Assembly: GCA_015487635.1 (NCBI GenBank)
Contig: WFPM01000079.1
Span: forward strand, 1 to 40,511
DNA from: Rhodothermus sp.
Lineage (GTDB): Bacteria > Bacteroidota > Rhodothermia > Rhodothermales > Rhodothermaceae
Direction of reading: 5' to 3'
Length of the DNA: 40,511 bases
In this document: positions 8,301 to 16,132 of the stretch, in pieces
Position numbering within the stretch: the first letter of the stretch is position 1
Layout: each line of letters starts with the position of its first letter
Program-made: the position numbers and the translations under genes
The notes under the pieces: model-generated
The model's input: only the letters and a program-made list of their open reading frames with translations
The model's database searches: none
What the model was told of the DNA's origin: nothing

Positions 8301-10339
8301 TCTACGCCGGGGTCGCCGCCCGGCTGAGCATTGAAGTGGACCTGTTCATGGTCAGCGGACGCTTCGACATCTTCGATGCAGAGGTAGGGGCCACCCTGGG
8401 CGGCGGCCTGCCCAATCCCACCTATGCCAGCGGTGCCGTTCAGGGGAACTACAGCATCCTGAATGGTACCATCCAGGGTCAGTTCCGGTACGAGTTCGAA
8501 ATAGGCACCATCTGCCGTCCTATTCCGCCTTCACCGCTGGAAGGCATCGAGCTGATTACAGATCTGAGACCGCGGGACGGCGAAACGGACGTGGACGTCT
8601 TTGTGGAACCGGCCGCCGCCTTCAGTGCCGATCTGAACCGTCCCTTCGTGCTGAAGGACGTCGACGGCAACCAGCGAATCTATCGTCTCCGTACTGAAGG
8701 CATCGTGCTTCGTAGAGACAACGAGCGAGGGCCCCTCGTACGCGGCCGTAATGAAGTCACACCTGAAGGCGATGGGGTCTTCTTCCAGCCTGAAGAACCG
8801 CTGGCCTCGCATACCTGGTACTGGGCTCAGGTCAACGTCTACGCGGAAGAACTGGTAGGCGGACGGGTCGTGGGACGTCGTCGCGTCGGCAACGAATACG
8901 TCTATGAGGTTGCCGGAGGACGCTGGGAGCCGGTTCGCAATCAGCGCGGGGAACTGCTCCAGGAAACCCGTACGGTTCGTTTCCGCTCCGGCGCCCGCCC
9001 CGACCATATTCGGCCGGAACACGTAGTCTCCAGCTATCCCCGTGACCGGCAGCGGTTCTTCCTGCAGGATGAATGTGACCAGGGCCAGATCTGGTTGCAG
9101 GAAAACTATCAGTACCTGGCCGAAAATGCCGATATTCTGGTACGGTTCACCCCGGTAGAAGGCGATGCCCGCCCAATCACGGTAGACGGCACGATTCAAC
9201 GCCAGCGCATCGCATTTCCCATTCCCGACCTGCTGCCGGCCACCGCTTACGTCCTCCAGGTTATTCGCCGGGAACGACCCTCCGTCGCACTGACCGGAAT
9301 GGGGTTCGTAGCCAGCTACACGGCAGGCCAGCGCCGTGCAGAAGAAGAGGAGGGGCCGAGCACGGAGCTCAGCGCCCAGCTCAATCCGGAACTCCAACAG
9401 CGGTTGCAGCAGGAAAGTGAGATCATGGGGGCAGGGCTTGCCTTTCAAGTGGGCTTGCGACAACTTCGGGGCACGCTGGCGCAACTTCGAGTCCGCACCC
9501 TGCCCCGTCCACGGGTCCGCCCCGGAGAGCAGTTGCTGTATCAATACTACTTCCGCACCAGTCGGTACCGCACCCTCTCGGCCAAACTGGCGCAACTCAA
9601 CGCCACGAGTACCTACGAATTCGAGCGGGGCAGCTTCTTCGGCGCTCCTGTAGAGCAGCACGACTTCCTCGTCACGATTACCTGGACCGAGGAATCCTTT
9701 GAGCGGTACGACTTCGAGCAGCGCCGCCTGGCCAACGGTGTCCTCCAACCGGCCCTGGTGCCTTTTACCTATGGTCGCACTGCAGACTGGATTCAACGGT
9801 ATGTGCGTCCTTATGTGGAGGAACCCTATGCCATTCTGCGCCGCCTGGGGTACCGTCCGTTCAGCTTCCGCGAGCTAATGGCGAACGAAGTGGTAAAGCT
9901 CCAGCGGCGCGATAGCCGGATAGCAGGCCCGCTGCGCGACAGCGAGTTGATGCCTCCGCCGAGCTCGATCTCTGAGACGGCGGTGACAACCTTCTCGCAA
10001 TCTTCCCGCTGGTTCTCAGGCCAACCGCTCCTGCGCTCTTTCGAGCCGCCTCCGCCCCAGTTGGTCTTCAGGTACACCCTGGGCACGCTCGTCTACCTGG
10101 ACGCCCGCGTCCTGCAAAATACCATCGCCGAACTGGCCAGCACCGACCGGTGGTGGACGCTGTCTGACGAAGACCGAACGCGACTCTGGCTGGCCGGCTT
10201 CTGGCAAAGCTACGTGCGTCCTTATGGACGGCTCTCGATTTACTTCTATTATCCGGCCTGCACCGGGCCGGACGTGACGCCTCCCGGCGGCGACGTCTTC
10301 TTCGATACCGGTCTGCGAGCGCCCCGAACCTTCCGTTAA
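2339..10339 (+). CDS. Giant (2666 aa) secreted TANFOR/FnIII-type surface protein
   Basis: It starts with a clear signal peptide (MRKHVRLLLCVLLASGLTAHAQ). Residues about 24-165 resemble the TANFOR domain known from Bacteroidota: an opening beta-strand, a PxSLxYW-like segment, a GIPEGDYEFCATLLDF motif and a single Cys in GELCAIF. FnIII-like modules with PPDG/PADG linkers follow at about 167-290. A tandem pair of about 130-residue beta domains sits at 296-565, and more FnIII-like modules at 568-970. A paired-Cys motif (CLAAC) near 971 introduces a region of more than 1000 residues that is mostly beta-strand. An SbsA/Big-like Ig module begins near 2070. There is no lipobox and no T9SS C-terminal domain. 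The frame is intact for 8 kb. It lies between a barrel and an FnIII protein, with gaps of 15 and 11 bp. The surface role is inferred and the molecular function is unknown. Confidence 0.8.
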   Translation: MRKHVRLLLCVLLASGLTAHAQDLVQLNVLIRRPTAMPRSLDYWQRDPTLIQIQVRNTVTRPFADLRLSFTIRESSRGEILRSRDGHPAQPSFALGPFEARTFTWDQLIAEAAVEIARPFRDEVVRDGIPEGDYEFCATLLDFSVSPPEAVGSTGELCAIFQVIEPDPPELITPPDGETLTTDYPVFSWAFTPPSGITGVTYRLTLWPIYAGQSPVDAARFNRRLFETELTTTTYRYGAGDPALRTDRLDPRAIGYVWQVQSLLEGQPYGRDQGRGRGVSQLAALWLPERATAPETPLVVRTLTPDVLLVPGAERQPVRFQLENVSGQPLTVTAFRTVWRTPVGDRTPEAPEGDPLPEGPVRLEPGVLHTVQFTLRPEEDPDYYARMVTRYGDGTSVSFPIHFTFFAEQDGRAVQAEADRPVQLTYRVRPTEPLRVLLLTSRLRLTPEASRQPVELRLENLGDQELDVTRFRTTWYPPGDRPPESPEGPDGDPLPEGTVSLPPGGTHLVRFYLDLSGSPFERLIRELGDGRSLSFQIAFQFFARRPDGSLLEVTAVPRLTTELTLGERMQILAVHPADEATLPWRPQLLIFRWAPFNNDYRGATFEVRVEEEGTGRTWTNTRRLNWPRGPLAVTPGADEYRATMHIANVTGRPPRLVDWATAFQKGRRYTWTVTATFRRPDGTTVSVTSEPFSFVHGMTPPTLGVPADGASFGEGEPIAFTWQPRLSERALSPEVLAIARDEASMFFEGTTEHQARLQVATDPEFSPESIVLEQSFTFAFTETDYADVLTEQSWRPEHRWTPGTYYWRVVWLDDEDRPYNSSPVRRFTVGEAAFAVRNYRPADGLTIYSLQTPFYIRTTRPLDPALLRTGSSLEIRRVASDEEALRDVFRNRDRFVARLDITRIEPVPDEPNVYQIYTGTPPAPYLFEASEAGQFAWVVTLHLNDTPADPTLPPIVTSEPTRFYLRERPDECLAACDVPLPTNRTLSTEPASAFVGRRVQIGNFLLRITEATGTGSNLSGRGIVQVTLGTQFFLRVRFENLQINTENQVVAGEAIAETDDVIPEEWTTLVGRFEPDTSRARRIQEAIRAGRKLASLLGASSEPVTLPIGLDQVIEGARWVVAVVGIRFTPTRASLNAVMDVPVPFLETGRFALGARDVCLNARGLAGAFRLALERSLQFTLRRSPDLILRILGEDALDTGETGTGAAWDCTGFRELQLALQFEFPREWFIPINDGGMDRGDRARATFRFATRSMDDWLIAGDMDRVRLAGTDFILEADNIVYDSSIRYNPTGIAFPESYEGDRDQTWTGWFIQRASLFLPSQFGSFEDPSARLSIGVSNVLIDRTGVTLVAQAENLLNLDTNPGSLDGWAFSIEQIRAEWISSSFREGRMEGAIKIPVGEPALRYTALLQSAAVVEGERSEERRPPEDASRGSAEEERPGLYYTFRIEPPETFRATLFDAARLELAPTSRIEVTNRPVANCFGRSRRPGFQAYACLNGRLTLVGDLGGIPLSFRGVQFENFGVSSKAPYFAAGTWSWASPPHYLGGTGPVPSGASPAQESMGFPVTIEDLGLEVGTRDGDPAAGLRFQLGVHLGSEEATLSARTTLTVWGRLERPPGAPMRPAFAGIDMTELCLAGNISGVVEVGEGSCLTFYRDDPTYGNGFGGSLTANFLGGELGVSATARFGEVRGFNYWYIDGLVTLGASEGIPIGSTGMAFYGFGGGVYYHMRQESRPDPQSLRGGRSVRTARYVPDDRVVLGLQASTIVGTAARPEPFNADLTLEVSFNRGGGVRRILLRGDAYMLVNPTDRPANPPVRGSAEIDMNIAARTFDATFEVRIGLRAGGVTVVEGGGDAQLHFGPRGWYLRIGRPTPVRDRLRLSVIALSRVDGYLWVGNWPEVPAMPDPPPPAPAITRADFTANLSTGRAFLFGASTGFEASGQFLIFYGELRAVIGFDLALTDYGRDALCTTPDGRTLTGIGLNGWYAQGQLYAGVAARLSIEVDLFMVSGRFDIFDAEVGATLGGGLPNPTYASGAVQGNYSILNGTIQGQFRYEFEIGTICRPIPPSPLEGIELITDLRPRDGETDVDVFVEPAAAFSADLNRPFVLKDVDGNQRIYRLRTEGIVLRRDNERGPLVRGRNEVTPEGDGVFFQPEEPLASHTWYWAQVNVYAEELVGGRVVGRRRVGNEYVYEVAGGRWEPVRNQRGELLQETRTVRFRSGARPDHIRPEHVVSSYPRDRQRFFLQDECDQGQIWLQENYQYLAENADILVRFTPVEGDARPITVDGTIQRQRIAFPIPDLLPATAYVLQVIRRERPSVALTGMGFVASYTAGQRRAEEEEGPSTELSAQLNPELQQRLQQESEIMGAGLAFQVGLRQLRGTLAQLRVRTLPRPRVRPGEQLLYQYYFRTSRYRTLSAKLAQLNATSTYEFERGSFFGAPVEQHDFLVTITWTEESFERYDFEQRRLANGVLQPALVPFTYGRTADWIQRYVRPYVEEPYAILRRLGYRPFSFRELMANEVVKLQRRDSRIAGPLRDSELMPPPSSISETAVTTFSQSSRWFSGQPLLRSFEPPPPQLVFRYTLGTLVYLDARVLQNTIAELASTDRWWTLSDEDRTRLWLAGFWQSYVRPYGRLSIYFYYPACTGPDVTPPGGDVFFDTGLRAPRTFR
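3228..4040 (+). repeat. Tandem duplicated ~130-residue domain within the giant protein
   Basis: Two consecutive protein segments (residues about 296-430 and 430-565) share the same order of motifs. These are an opening L-P-x-x-x-x-QPV with F/LRLEN or FQLEN, then FRT-TW/VW, P-E-x-PEG-x-GDPLPEG, a Leu/Pro-rich turn ending in HTVQF or HLVRF, then GDG-S-SF-I-F-FFA. The match is at protein level, with diverged DNA, so the duplication is old and under selection for the fold. Confidence 0.7.
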
Positions 10340-10350
10340 CCTTCCACAAT

Positions 10351-12465
10351 ATGATGCGGCTACGCCCGATACCTTACCGGTTGGTAATACTTCTCGGCCT
10401 GTTGAGCCTGGGAGCAGGAATGGCCCGGGCTCAGGAACCCGATTCCGTGCGCCTGCCCTCGCTTGCCGTGCAGGCCTGGTCGGACGGTGTGCGGGTGGTG
10501 CTACGCTGGGCGCCTTCTTCGTTTCTGGCCTGGGACCATGGCAATACGGTGGGCTATCACGTAGAACGCGTTCGCATCGATCCTCAGACGCCCCCGACGG
10601 CACCCCTGCGCTACGAGCGGCTGACTTCACAGCCCGTCCGCCCCTGGCCGCTCGAAACCTGGCGGCAGCGCCTGCCCGATCCCAATGCCCGCCCTCAGGC
10701 GGCCATTGCAGCCCAGATGCTCTACGGCTCCCCTGCCCCTCTGCAGGCGACCGATCCCTTCACAGCAGCCCGAAGGCGAGCGGCCGAACAGGAAAACCGC
10801 TTCAGTTTTGCCCTCTTTGCCGCCGATCTCGACTCGCTGGCCGCCGAGGGGCTGGGGCTCCGCTATGAAGATGCGGCCGTTGAACCCGGCGCCACCTACA
10901 TCTACCGGGTCTTTGCAGCGGCACCGCATCCCACCCTCCGGCTGGATACGGCCTACGTTACGGTGACCGTGACTCCGGTGCCGCCGGCCGTACCGGACTT
11001 TACGGTTCGCCTGGAGCCCGGCGATGGACAGATCCGCCTCTGCTGGGATCCCCGCCTGGCCGCCTATGCCTTCACGGCCTACTTTGTCGAACGCTCCGAC
11101 GACGGGCAACACTACCAGTTGCTGACCGAAACTCCGCTGGTGCAGATTGAAACCCGTGCCACGCTGGCCGAAAACCGCGAACTCTGCTTTACCGACTCGA
11201 CCACGGTCAATTATCAAACCTACCACTATCGCATCTACGGAATCGATGCCTTCGCCCACCGCTCCCGACCCGTCGAAGTTGCCGGCATGTCGCGCGACCT
11301 GACACCGCCTCCACCGCCGATTATCGAAGAGGCCGAGCACGTCCGTGAAAGCACGGTTCGCCTTCGCTGGCGGATCGATACCCCTTCGCCCGATCTTTCC
11401 GGTTTTTACATCGGCATTTCCAACAGTCCGGACGGCCCCTTTGAACTCGGCGAACAACTCCCACCTTCAACCCGTGAAGCCACCGATAGCCGGGCCATCT
11501 CCGGCATCAACAACTATTATGTCGTACTGGCCGTCGACACGGCCGGCAATCTTTCCTCTTCCATGCCCCGCTATATCCATCTGATCGATTCGATCCCCCC
11601 GGCGCCACCGACCGGCCTGGTTGCCCGGGTGGACACGACCGGCATTCTGACCCTCCGCTGGCAGCCTAACCGGGAACCCGACCTGCTGGGCTACCGCGTC
11701 TACCGGGCCAACCAGCTCGACCATACCTTTACGCTGGAAACCGGCTTTCCCCTGGCCGATACGGTTTTTGTCGATACGCTGAACCTGAACACCCTGACCG
11801 AGGCCATCTACTACCGGGTCGTGGCCCTGGATCGCAATTACAACCCCTCGCCTCCTTCCGAACCCATCCGGGTCCGGCTGCCGGACCGCGTGCCGCCGGT
11901 CTCCCCGCTCTTTACGCGGGTGACCCCGACCGACTCCAGCGTTATCCTGGAGTGGCTCCCCAGCAGCAGTCCGGATGTCGTACGGGTGCATCTTTACCGG
12001 AAACGACCCAACGAGCTTTTCTGGACCGAAATAGCCGTGCTGGACTCCACCGCCCGGCGCTATGAGGACACGACGGTACGCCCGGAACGTCGCTACTATT
12101 ACACGCTCCGCGCCGAAGACGAAGCCGGGAACCTGTCGCCTCCTGCCCCGTCGGTCCAGGCACGTCCCTACATCCGGGCACGCCGTCCGCCGATCGCCAA
12201 CCTGCAGGCCCGCTATGAGGCCCGCGACCGCCGCATTGTGCTGCGCTGGTCCTATCAGGAAACCGACCCGCACTGGTTCGTGGTCTACCGGAGCTTTAAC
12301 GATGCGCCCCTGCGGCGCTATCGGTCGGCCGGCCGACGGACGCGGTTCGAAGATCTGGATCTGCTCGGACCGGGCACCTATCGTTATGCCATACAGGTGT
12401 TTTTTGAAAACGGTGCGGCTTCGCCCCTGAGCGAACCAGTCACGGTGGTGATTCCGGAGGACTGA
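10351..12465 (+). CDS. Secreted multi-fibronectin-type-III protein (704 aa), third gene of the surface operon
   Basis: The signal peptide is MMRLRPIPYRLVILLGLL...MARAQ. The mature protein is a chain of FnIII-like modules, each with the usual Trp in the B strand (LRW, LCW, LEW) and YRVYR- or FYIGI-like E/F strands. Modules begin near residues 36, 210, 317, 415, 513 and 611, mostly after PP-rich linkers. There is no catalytic motif, no lipobox and no T9SS sorting domain. It starts 11 bp after the giant gene and ends 16 bp before the oppositely oriented ABC ATPase gene. It probably forms an extended stalk or binding partner with the giant protein at the cell surface. An adhesin or scaffold role is an inference. 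Confidence 0.8.
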   Translation: MMRLRPIPYRLVILLGLLSLGAGMARAQEPDSVRLPSLAVQAWSDGVRVVLRWAPSSFLAWDHGNTVGYHVERVRIDPQTPPTAPLRYERLTSQPVRPWPLETWRQRLPDPNARPQAAIAAQMLYGSPAPLQATDPFTAARRRAAEQENRFSFALFAADLDSLAAEGLGLRYEDAAVEPGATYIYRVFAAAPHPTLRLDTAYVTVTVTPVPPAVPDFTVRLEPGDGQIRLCWDPRLAAYAFTAYFVERSDDGQHYQLLTETPLVQIETRATLAENRELCFTDSTTVNYQTYHYRIYGIDAFAHRSRPVEVAGMSRDLTPPPPPIIEEAEHVRESTVRLRWRIDTPSPDLSGFYIGISNSPDGPFELGEQLPPSTREATDSRAISGINNYYVVLAVDTAGNLSSSMPRYIHLIDSIPPAPPTGLVARVDTTGILTLRWQPNREPDLLGYRVYRANQLDHTFTLETGFPLADTVFVDTLNLNTLTEAIYYRVVALDRNYNPSPPSEPIRVRLPDRVPPVSPLFTRVTPTDSSVILEWLPSSSPDVVRVHLYRKRPNELFWTEIAVLDSTARRYEDTTVRPERRYYYTLRAEDEAGNLSPPAPSVQARPYIRARRPPIANLQARYEARDRRIVLRWSYQETDPHWFVVYRSFNDAPLRRYRSAGRRTRFEDLDLLGPGTYRYAIQVFFENGAASPLSEPVTVVIPED

Positions 12466-12481
12466 ACCTTCCGGCAGTGCT

Positions 12482-13588
12482 TCAGGCCAGCCGGAGTAGT
12501 GCCTGGCCGGTTTCGGCGTCGAACAGGTGAATGCGCGTGGAATCGAAGTGCAGATACGCCGTCTGTTCGGGCGCCGGACACTGGGCGGCGTCGACCTGGG
12601 CCACGACGGTCGTCTGTCCCACCCGCACATACAAATGGGCCACGGCGCCCAGCACCTCGACGGTCTCCACCGGTCCCTGCACGGTGGCGCGCTCGGGCGT
12701 GGTCGGTATCACGGCCTCGGGCCGCACGCCCAGCGTCACGCGCTGTCCGGGTTGGATATTCGGCCATTCGGCTTCCGCCAGTGGAACCTGCACATGCCCG
12801 CCTTCGCCCACGAATCGGAGGCCATTCAGACGTTCCAGCCGTCCGTCGATGAAATTCATGGGCGGGTTCCCGATGAAGCCGGCCACGAAGCGATTGGCCG
12901 GCCGGTGGTAGACGTCCAGCGGCGTGCCGATCTGCTGCACGCGCCCCTGGTTGAGCACGACGATGCGCTGGCCGAGCGTCATGGCCTCGACCTGGTCGTG
13001 CGTCACGTAGAGCATGGTGCGGCCCAGTTCCCGGTGCAGCCGGGCCAGCTCGGCCCGCATCTCCACGCGCAACCGGGCGTCCAAATTCGATAGCGGCTCG
13101 TCGAACAGAAACACGCGCGGTTCGCGCACGATGGCGCGTCCGACGGCCACGCGCTGGCGCTGCCCACCCGAAAGCTGATGCGGCCGCCGGTCCAGCAGGT
13201 GCTCCAGTTCCAGCACGCGGGCGGCCGCCCGCACGCGACGGTCGATCTCGGCCTTCGGCACCCGGCGCAGCTTCAGCCCGAAAGCCATGTTTTCATAGAC
13301 CGTCATGTGCGGGTAAAGCGCATAATTCTGAAAGACCATAGCGATGTCCCGGTCGCGCGGCGGCACATCGTTGACCACCTGGTCCCCGATGCGGATCGTA
13401 CCCCGCGAGACGGTCTCCAGTCCGGCCACCAGGCGCAGCAGCGTGGTCTTGCCACAGCCCGAAGGGCCGAGCAGCACCAGAAATTCTCCCTCGGCCGCCT
13501 CGAACGTGACATCGGCCACGGCCACATAGCCGTTGTCGTAAATCTTCCAGACCTGCTCCAGCCTGATGCCTGCGATTCCCCGTCCCAT
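12482..13588 (-). CDS. CUT1 sugar ABC importer ATPase (MsmK/UgpC/MalK type)
   Basis: The protein has 368 residues. It has Walker [10 protein letters not shown] (41-49), the Q-loop [14 protein letters not shown], signature [14 protein letters not shown], Walker [17 protein letters not shown] and the H-loop [11 protein letters not shown], followed by a TOBE-type C-terminal domain ([15 protein letters not shown]). [16 protein letters not shown] is typical of ATPases serving carbohydrate CUT1 importers. It is the last gene of the six-gene operon, 33 bp after the GH130 gene, and would energise the permeases at 16133-17848. Many bacteria keep one such ATPase for several importers. Here it is encoded with its transporter, so a dedicated role is likely but not proven. 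Confidence 0.92.
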   Translation of the reverse strand: MGRGIAGIRLEQVWKIYDNGYVAVADVTFEAAEGEFLVLLGPSGCGKTTLLRLVAGLETVSRGTIRIGDQVVNDVPPRDRDIAMVFQNYALYPHMTVYENMAFGLKLRRVPKAEIDRRVRAAARVLELEHLLDRRPHQLSGGQRQRVAVGRAIVREPRVFLFDEPLSNLDARLRVEMRAELARLHRELGRTMLYVTHDQVEAMTLGQRIVVLNQGRVQQIGTPLDVYHRPANRFVAGFIGNPPMNFIDGRLERLNGLRFVGEGGHVQVPLAEAEWPNIQPGQRVTLGVRPEAVIPTTPERATVQGPVETVEVLGAVAHLYVRVGQTTVVAQVDAAQCPAPEQTAYLHFDSTRIHLFDAETGQALLRLA

Positions 13589-13621
13589 TGTCCGGGTAGC
13601 TGTTTATAGTTTGCAGAAAGT

Positions 13622-14665
13622 TCAATGCGTTTCGCTACGACTCACTCGCATCGAACAGCGTTGCAGGTAGGCAAGCACATCGGCAAGTGGCGCCCGCGCC
13701 AGGCCGATCGTCCGATCGGCCGCCCCGTAGTAGACCAGCAGCTCGTCGTCGATCACCACGGCTCCTTCCGGGAAGACCACGTTCGGCACATCGCCTTCGC
13801 GCTCGAATGGAAGCTCGGGCTCCAGCACGGGCTCCGGCGTGCGGGCGATCACCCGACGCGGATCGTCCGGATCCAGCAGCGCCATGCCCATGCGGTACAC
13901 GTGCTGCGCGTCCACGCCGTGGTAGATGAGCAGCCAGCCCTCCGGGGTCTCGATCGGCGTGGGACCGGCTCCGATCTTTCTGGCCTCCCAGGGGAATTCG
14001 GGCCGGAGCACGACATGCTCGTCCAGCGTGGCCAAGTGTCGTTCCCACAGCGCCTTCGGCGGACGGAAAAGCTGCTCCAGGTCGTCGAAGTAGATGAGCT
14101 GGATGGACGGTACGATGCGATGCAGCATGGCAATGCGCCCGCGAATACGTCGAGGGAAAATGACGGCGTCTTTGTCCGTCGTGTCCGGTCCCACAATGCC
14201 ATGCTTTGTGATGGTCTGAAAATCGCGGGTTGAAGCCAGGCCGATACGCACGCAACCCGGTCGGGCAAAAGCGGGTGCACCCAGTGCCGTGTAGGTGATC
14301 AGGTACAGATCATCGATACGGCTGATGCGGGGGTCTTCGACGCCGAAGTGATCGTAGGGTGCGTCGGGCCGGATCAACGGTTCGGCCCGGACGGAAAAGT
14401 GCACGCCGTCGGTGCTTTCGGCATAGCCGATGTACGACACGTACGGATCGAACCCCCATTCCGGCTCGCCCGGACGCGTATCGGTCAATCGGATGCGCCG
14501 GTAACCGGCCGGCACGCCACGAACGAGCAGGTGTACGCGCGTGCCGTCGTACCAGGCTCCCGGATTGAACACAGCCCCCGACGCCCACGAATGCTCCGGC
14601 ATTGGCGTCAGGATGGGCTCCGGATGGCGTCGAAACAACGTAACGGCTTCGGAATCCTGTGGCAT
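13622..14665 (-). CDS. GH130 beta-mannoside phosphorylase
   Basis: The protein has 347 residues from the ATG at 14665, preceded by a GGAAGG ribosome-binding site. A longer open frame upstream lacks GH130 features and overlaps the neighbouring gene. GH130 marks are PILTP near the start, AVFNPGAWYDG, FGVEDPRI with the probable acid Asp at 111, KDAVIFPRRIRG, YHGVDAQHVYRMG, and the closing VVFPEGAVV...YYGAADRTIGLA. GH130 enzymes cleave beta-mannosides with phosphate to give alpha-mannose 1-phosphate, and members from Rhodothermus marinus have been characterised. I cannot assign the substrate (mannosylglucose or mannooligosaccharide) from sequence alone. It has no signal peptide, so it acts in the cytoplasm on imported oligosaccharide. 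It lies 14 bp downstream of the lipoprotein gene in the operon. Confidence 0.88.
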   Translation of the reverse strand: MPQDSEAVTLFRRHPEPILTPMPEHSWASGAVFNPGAWYDGTRVHLLVRGVPAGYRRIRLTDTRPGEPEWGFDPYVSYIGYAESTDGVHFSVRAEPLIRPDAPYDHFGVEDPRISRIDDLYLITYTALGAPAFARPGCVRIGLASTRDFQTITKHGIVGPDTTDKDAVIFPRRIRGRIAMLHRIVPSIQLIYFDDLEQLFRPPKALWERHLATLDEHVVLRPEFPWEARKIGAGPTPIETPEGWLLIYHGVDAQHVYRMGMALLDPDDPRRVIARTPEPVLEPELPFEREGDVPNVVFPEGAVVIDDELLVYYGAADRTIGLARAPLADVLAYLQRCSMRVSRSETH

Positions 14666-14679
14666 AAGCCCTTCCGTTT

Positions 14680-16122
14680 TTAGCGGTGAACGGGTTCGGT
14701 GGTTACTTCCCGGAGAAATCGCGCCAGCGCCTTCCCTTCCAGCAGCTCTAACCGCTCCGCGCTCAGGTTGAGCACCACGGCCACCGAACGCGTTGTGTCT
14801 TTTTCCTGCACGCTGAAAACGCGGTAGGCGTAGCGCGTCCCCTCGTGTGTGAGTTCGACGGGCGGGGCGCCCCGTGCATAGAGCCAACGCCGGGCCGGTT
14901 CGTGCCGGCTCACCTCCAGCATCGTGTAGAGCGCCTCAATGGTCGATTCGGCCCCGGCATTGCGGTTGACCGTCCCCGGGCCCGTGATGCCGTCGTATCC
15001 ACGTCCGGTGGCCGGGTCGTACATGGGCACGCCCGCTTCGTTGTTGCCCGTCAGCCAGCTCGCAGCCAATCCCGCCATCGTGGCATAGCGTACATCGCCG
15101 GTCTGCTCGTAGAGTCGGATCAGCCCGACGGCCACGCAGCGCACGGCATAGGCGATCTGTTCGTAGCGCTGCACCTGCGTCGAGTCGTCCAGCGACATGG
15201 CATACATCCAGCCGTAGACGAGCAGCCGCGGGTAGAAGTGCTCGGCTTCGTAGATGGCCGATTCCAGGTAGCCGGCCTCGGCCAGCGCCTGCGTCTGCGC
15301 ATTGCCCCACCCGTGCCAGGTGTCGATCCAGGACGCGTGGGCGCCATAGGGATGCCGCGCCATCGAGCCGTACTGCATGAGCGCCATCCCCTCGGCCAGT
15401 TGCCGGATCATACGGGCCAGCGAGGTGTCGGGCGCGGCCTTCTGGAGCCGGACCAGCCCCAGCAGCAGCTCGCTGGACGCGTCCGAGCCGTAGCGGTACA
15501 CCAGCCACTCCGGCACGGTGCGTTCGTCGACCCGCCGCGTACGCGGATAGCGGACCAGCCAGGTGCGGTCCAGGTGGACCAGCGCCCGCCGCGCCGCCGC
15601 AGCCGCCTGTGTAGCCAGCCGTGGATCGGCCTGCCGCAGCACATCGGCCGCCGTCCCCAGCGCCCACACGGCCCGCCCGGCCCACCAGCCGAACGGCTCG
15701 GCCCGGCTGTTCGGGTGTGTCGTGTTGATGTCGAGTCGGTTCGAATAGACGAAGTTGTAGAACAGCCCGTCGGCCCGTTGCATGTAGAGCACAAAGCGCA
15801 AAAGCTTTTCGGCCGTGCGCCGCGCGGTCTCGTCGCCGGTCAGTTCGTAGAGGCGCAGGTAGAGCACGGCGGCACGCGCCGCGTCATCCACGCAGGCCGT
15901 CCCTTCGTCCGGATCGTCCACCCAGTGGTAGTCCGGCGCTTCGGCGTAGATGTGCACGATGCGCAGCACCGAGTCGCCCCGCACCACGTCTTCGCTCAGG
16001 TGCTCCAGATGGGCCAGATTGATGGGAAGCGCGTCCGAGACAGGCCGGCTTTCCGGCACGGCCAGACAGCCGGCCGCCGCCAGCACAAAAAAGCCCGGGA
16101 TGAACCACAGAAGCCGTCGCAT
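14680..16122 (-). CDS. Lipoprotein with alpha-helical repeat (six-hairpin glycosidase-like) fold, function unknown
   Basis: The protein has 480 residues. The N-terminus MRRLLWFIPGFFVLAAAGC has a lipobox with Cys at 19. The mature part alternates helical pairs with aromatic and acidic signatures: PDYHWVDDPDEGTACVDDAARAA, YSNRLDIN, FGWWAGRAVWALG, WIDTWHGWGNAQTQALAEAG, GAESTIEAL. Repeated Leu/Ala-rich helices with W, D and E clusters at the turns suggest an (alpha/alpha)6-type toroid as in several glycoside hydrolase and lyase families. I do not recognise the family. It sits between the permease and GH130 genes, so it probably processes or binds the oligosaccharide outside the inner membrane. 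If it is an enzyme, candidate acids lie in the DDPDEG and WIDTWHG segments. Confidence 0.7.
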   Translation of the reverse strand: MRRLLWFIPGFFVLAAAGCLAVPESRPVSDALPINLAHLEHLSEDVVRGDSVLRIVHIYAEAPDYHWVDDPDEGTACVDDAARAAVLYLRLYELTGDETARRTAEKLLRFVLYMQRADGLFYNFVYSNRLDINTTHPNSRAEPFGWWAGRAVWALGTAADVLRQADPRLATQAAAAARRALVHLDRTWLVRYPRTRRVDERTVPEWLVYRYGSDASSELLLGLVRLQKAAPDTSLARMIRQLAEGMALMQYGSMARHPYGAHASWIDTWHGWGNAQTQALAEAGYLESAIYEAEHFYPRLLVYGWMYAMSLDDSTQVQRYEQIAYAVRCVAVGLIRLYEQTGDVRYATMAGLAASWLTGNNEAGVPMYDPATGRGYDGITGPGTVNRNAGAESTIEALYTMLEVSRHEPARRWLYARGAPPVELTHEGTRYAYRVFSVQEKDTTRSVAVVLNLSAERLELLEGKALARFLREVTTEPVHR

Positions 16123-16132
16123 GGGAAGGTCC

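Noticed and set aside
14666-14887. N-terminal extension of the GH130 gene to 14887
   Set aside because: It overlaps the lipoprotein gene, is Arg/Gly-rich and unlike GH130; the ATG at 14665 has a GGAAGG site.
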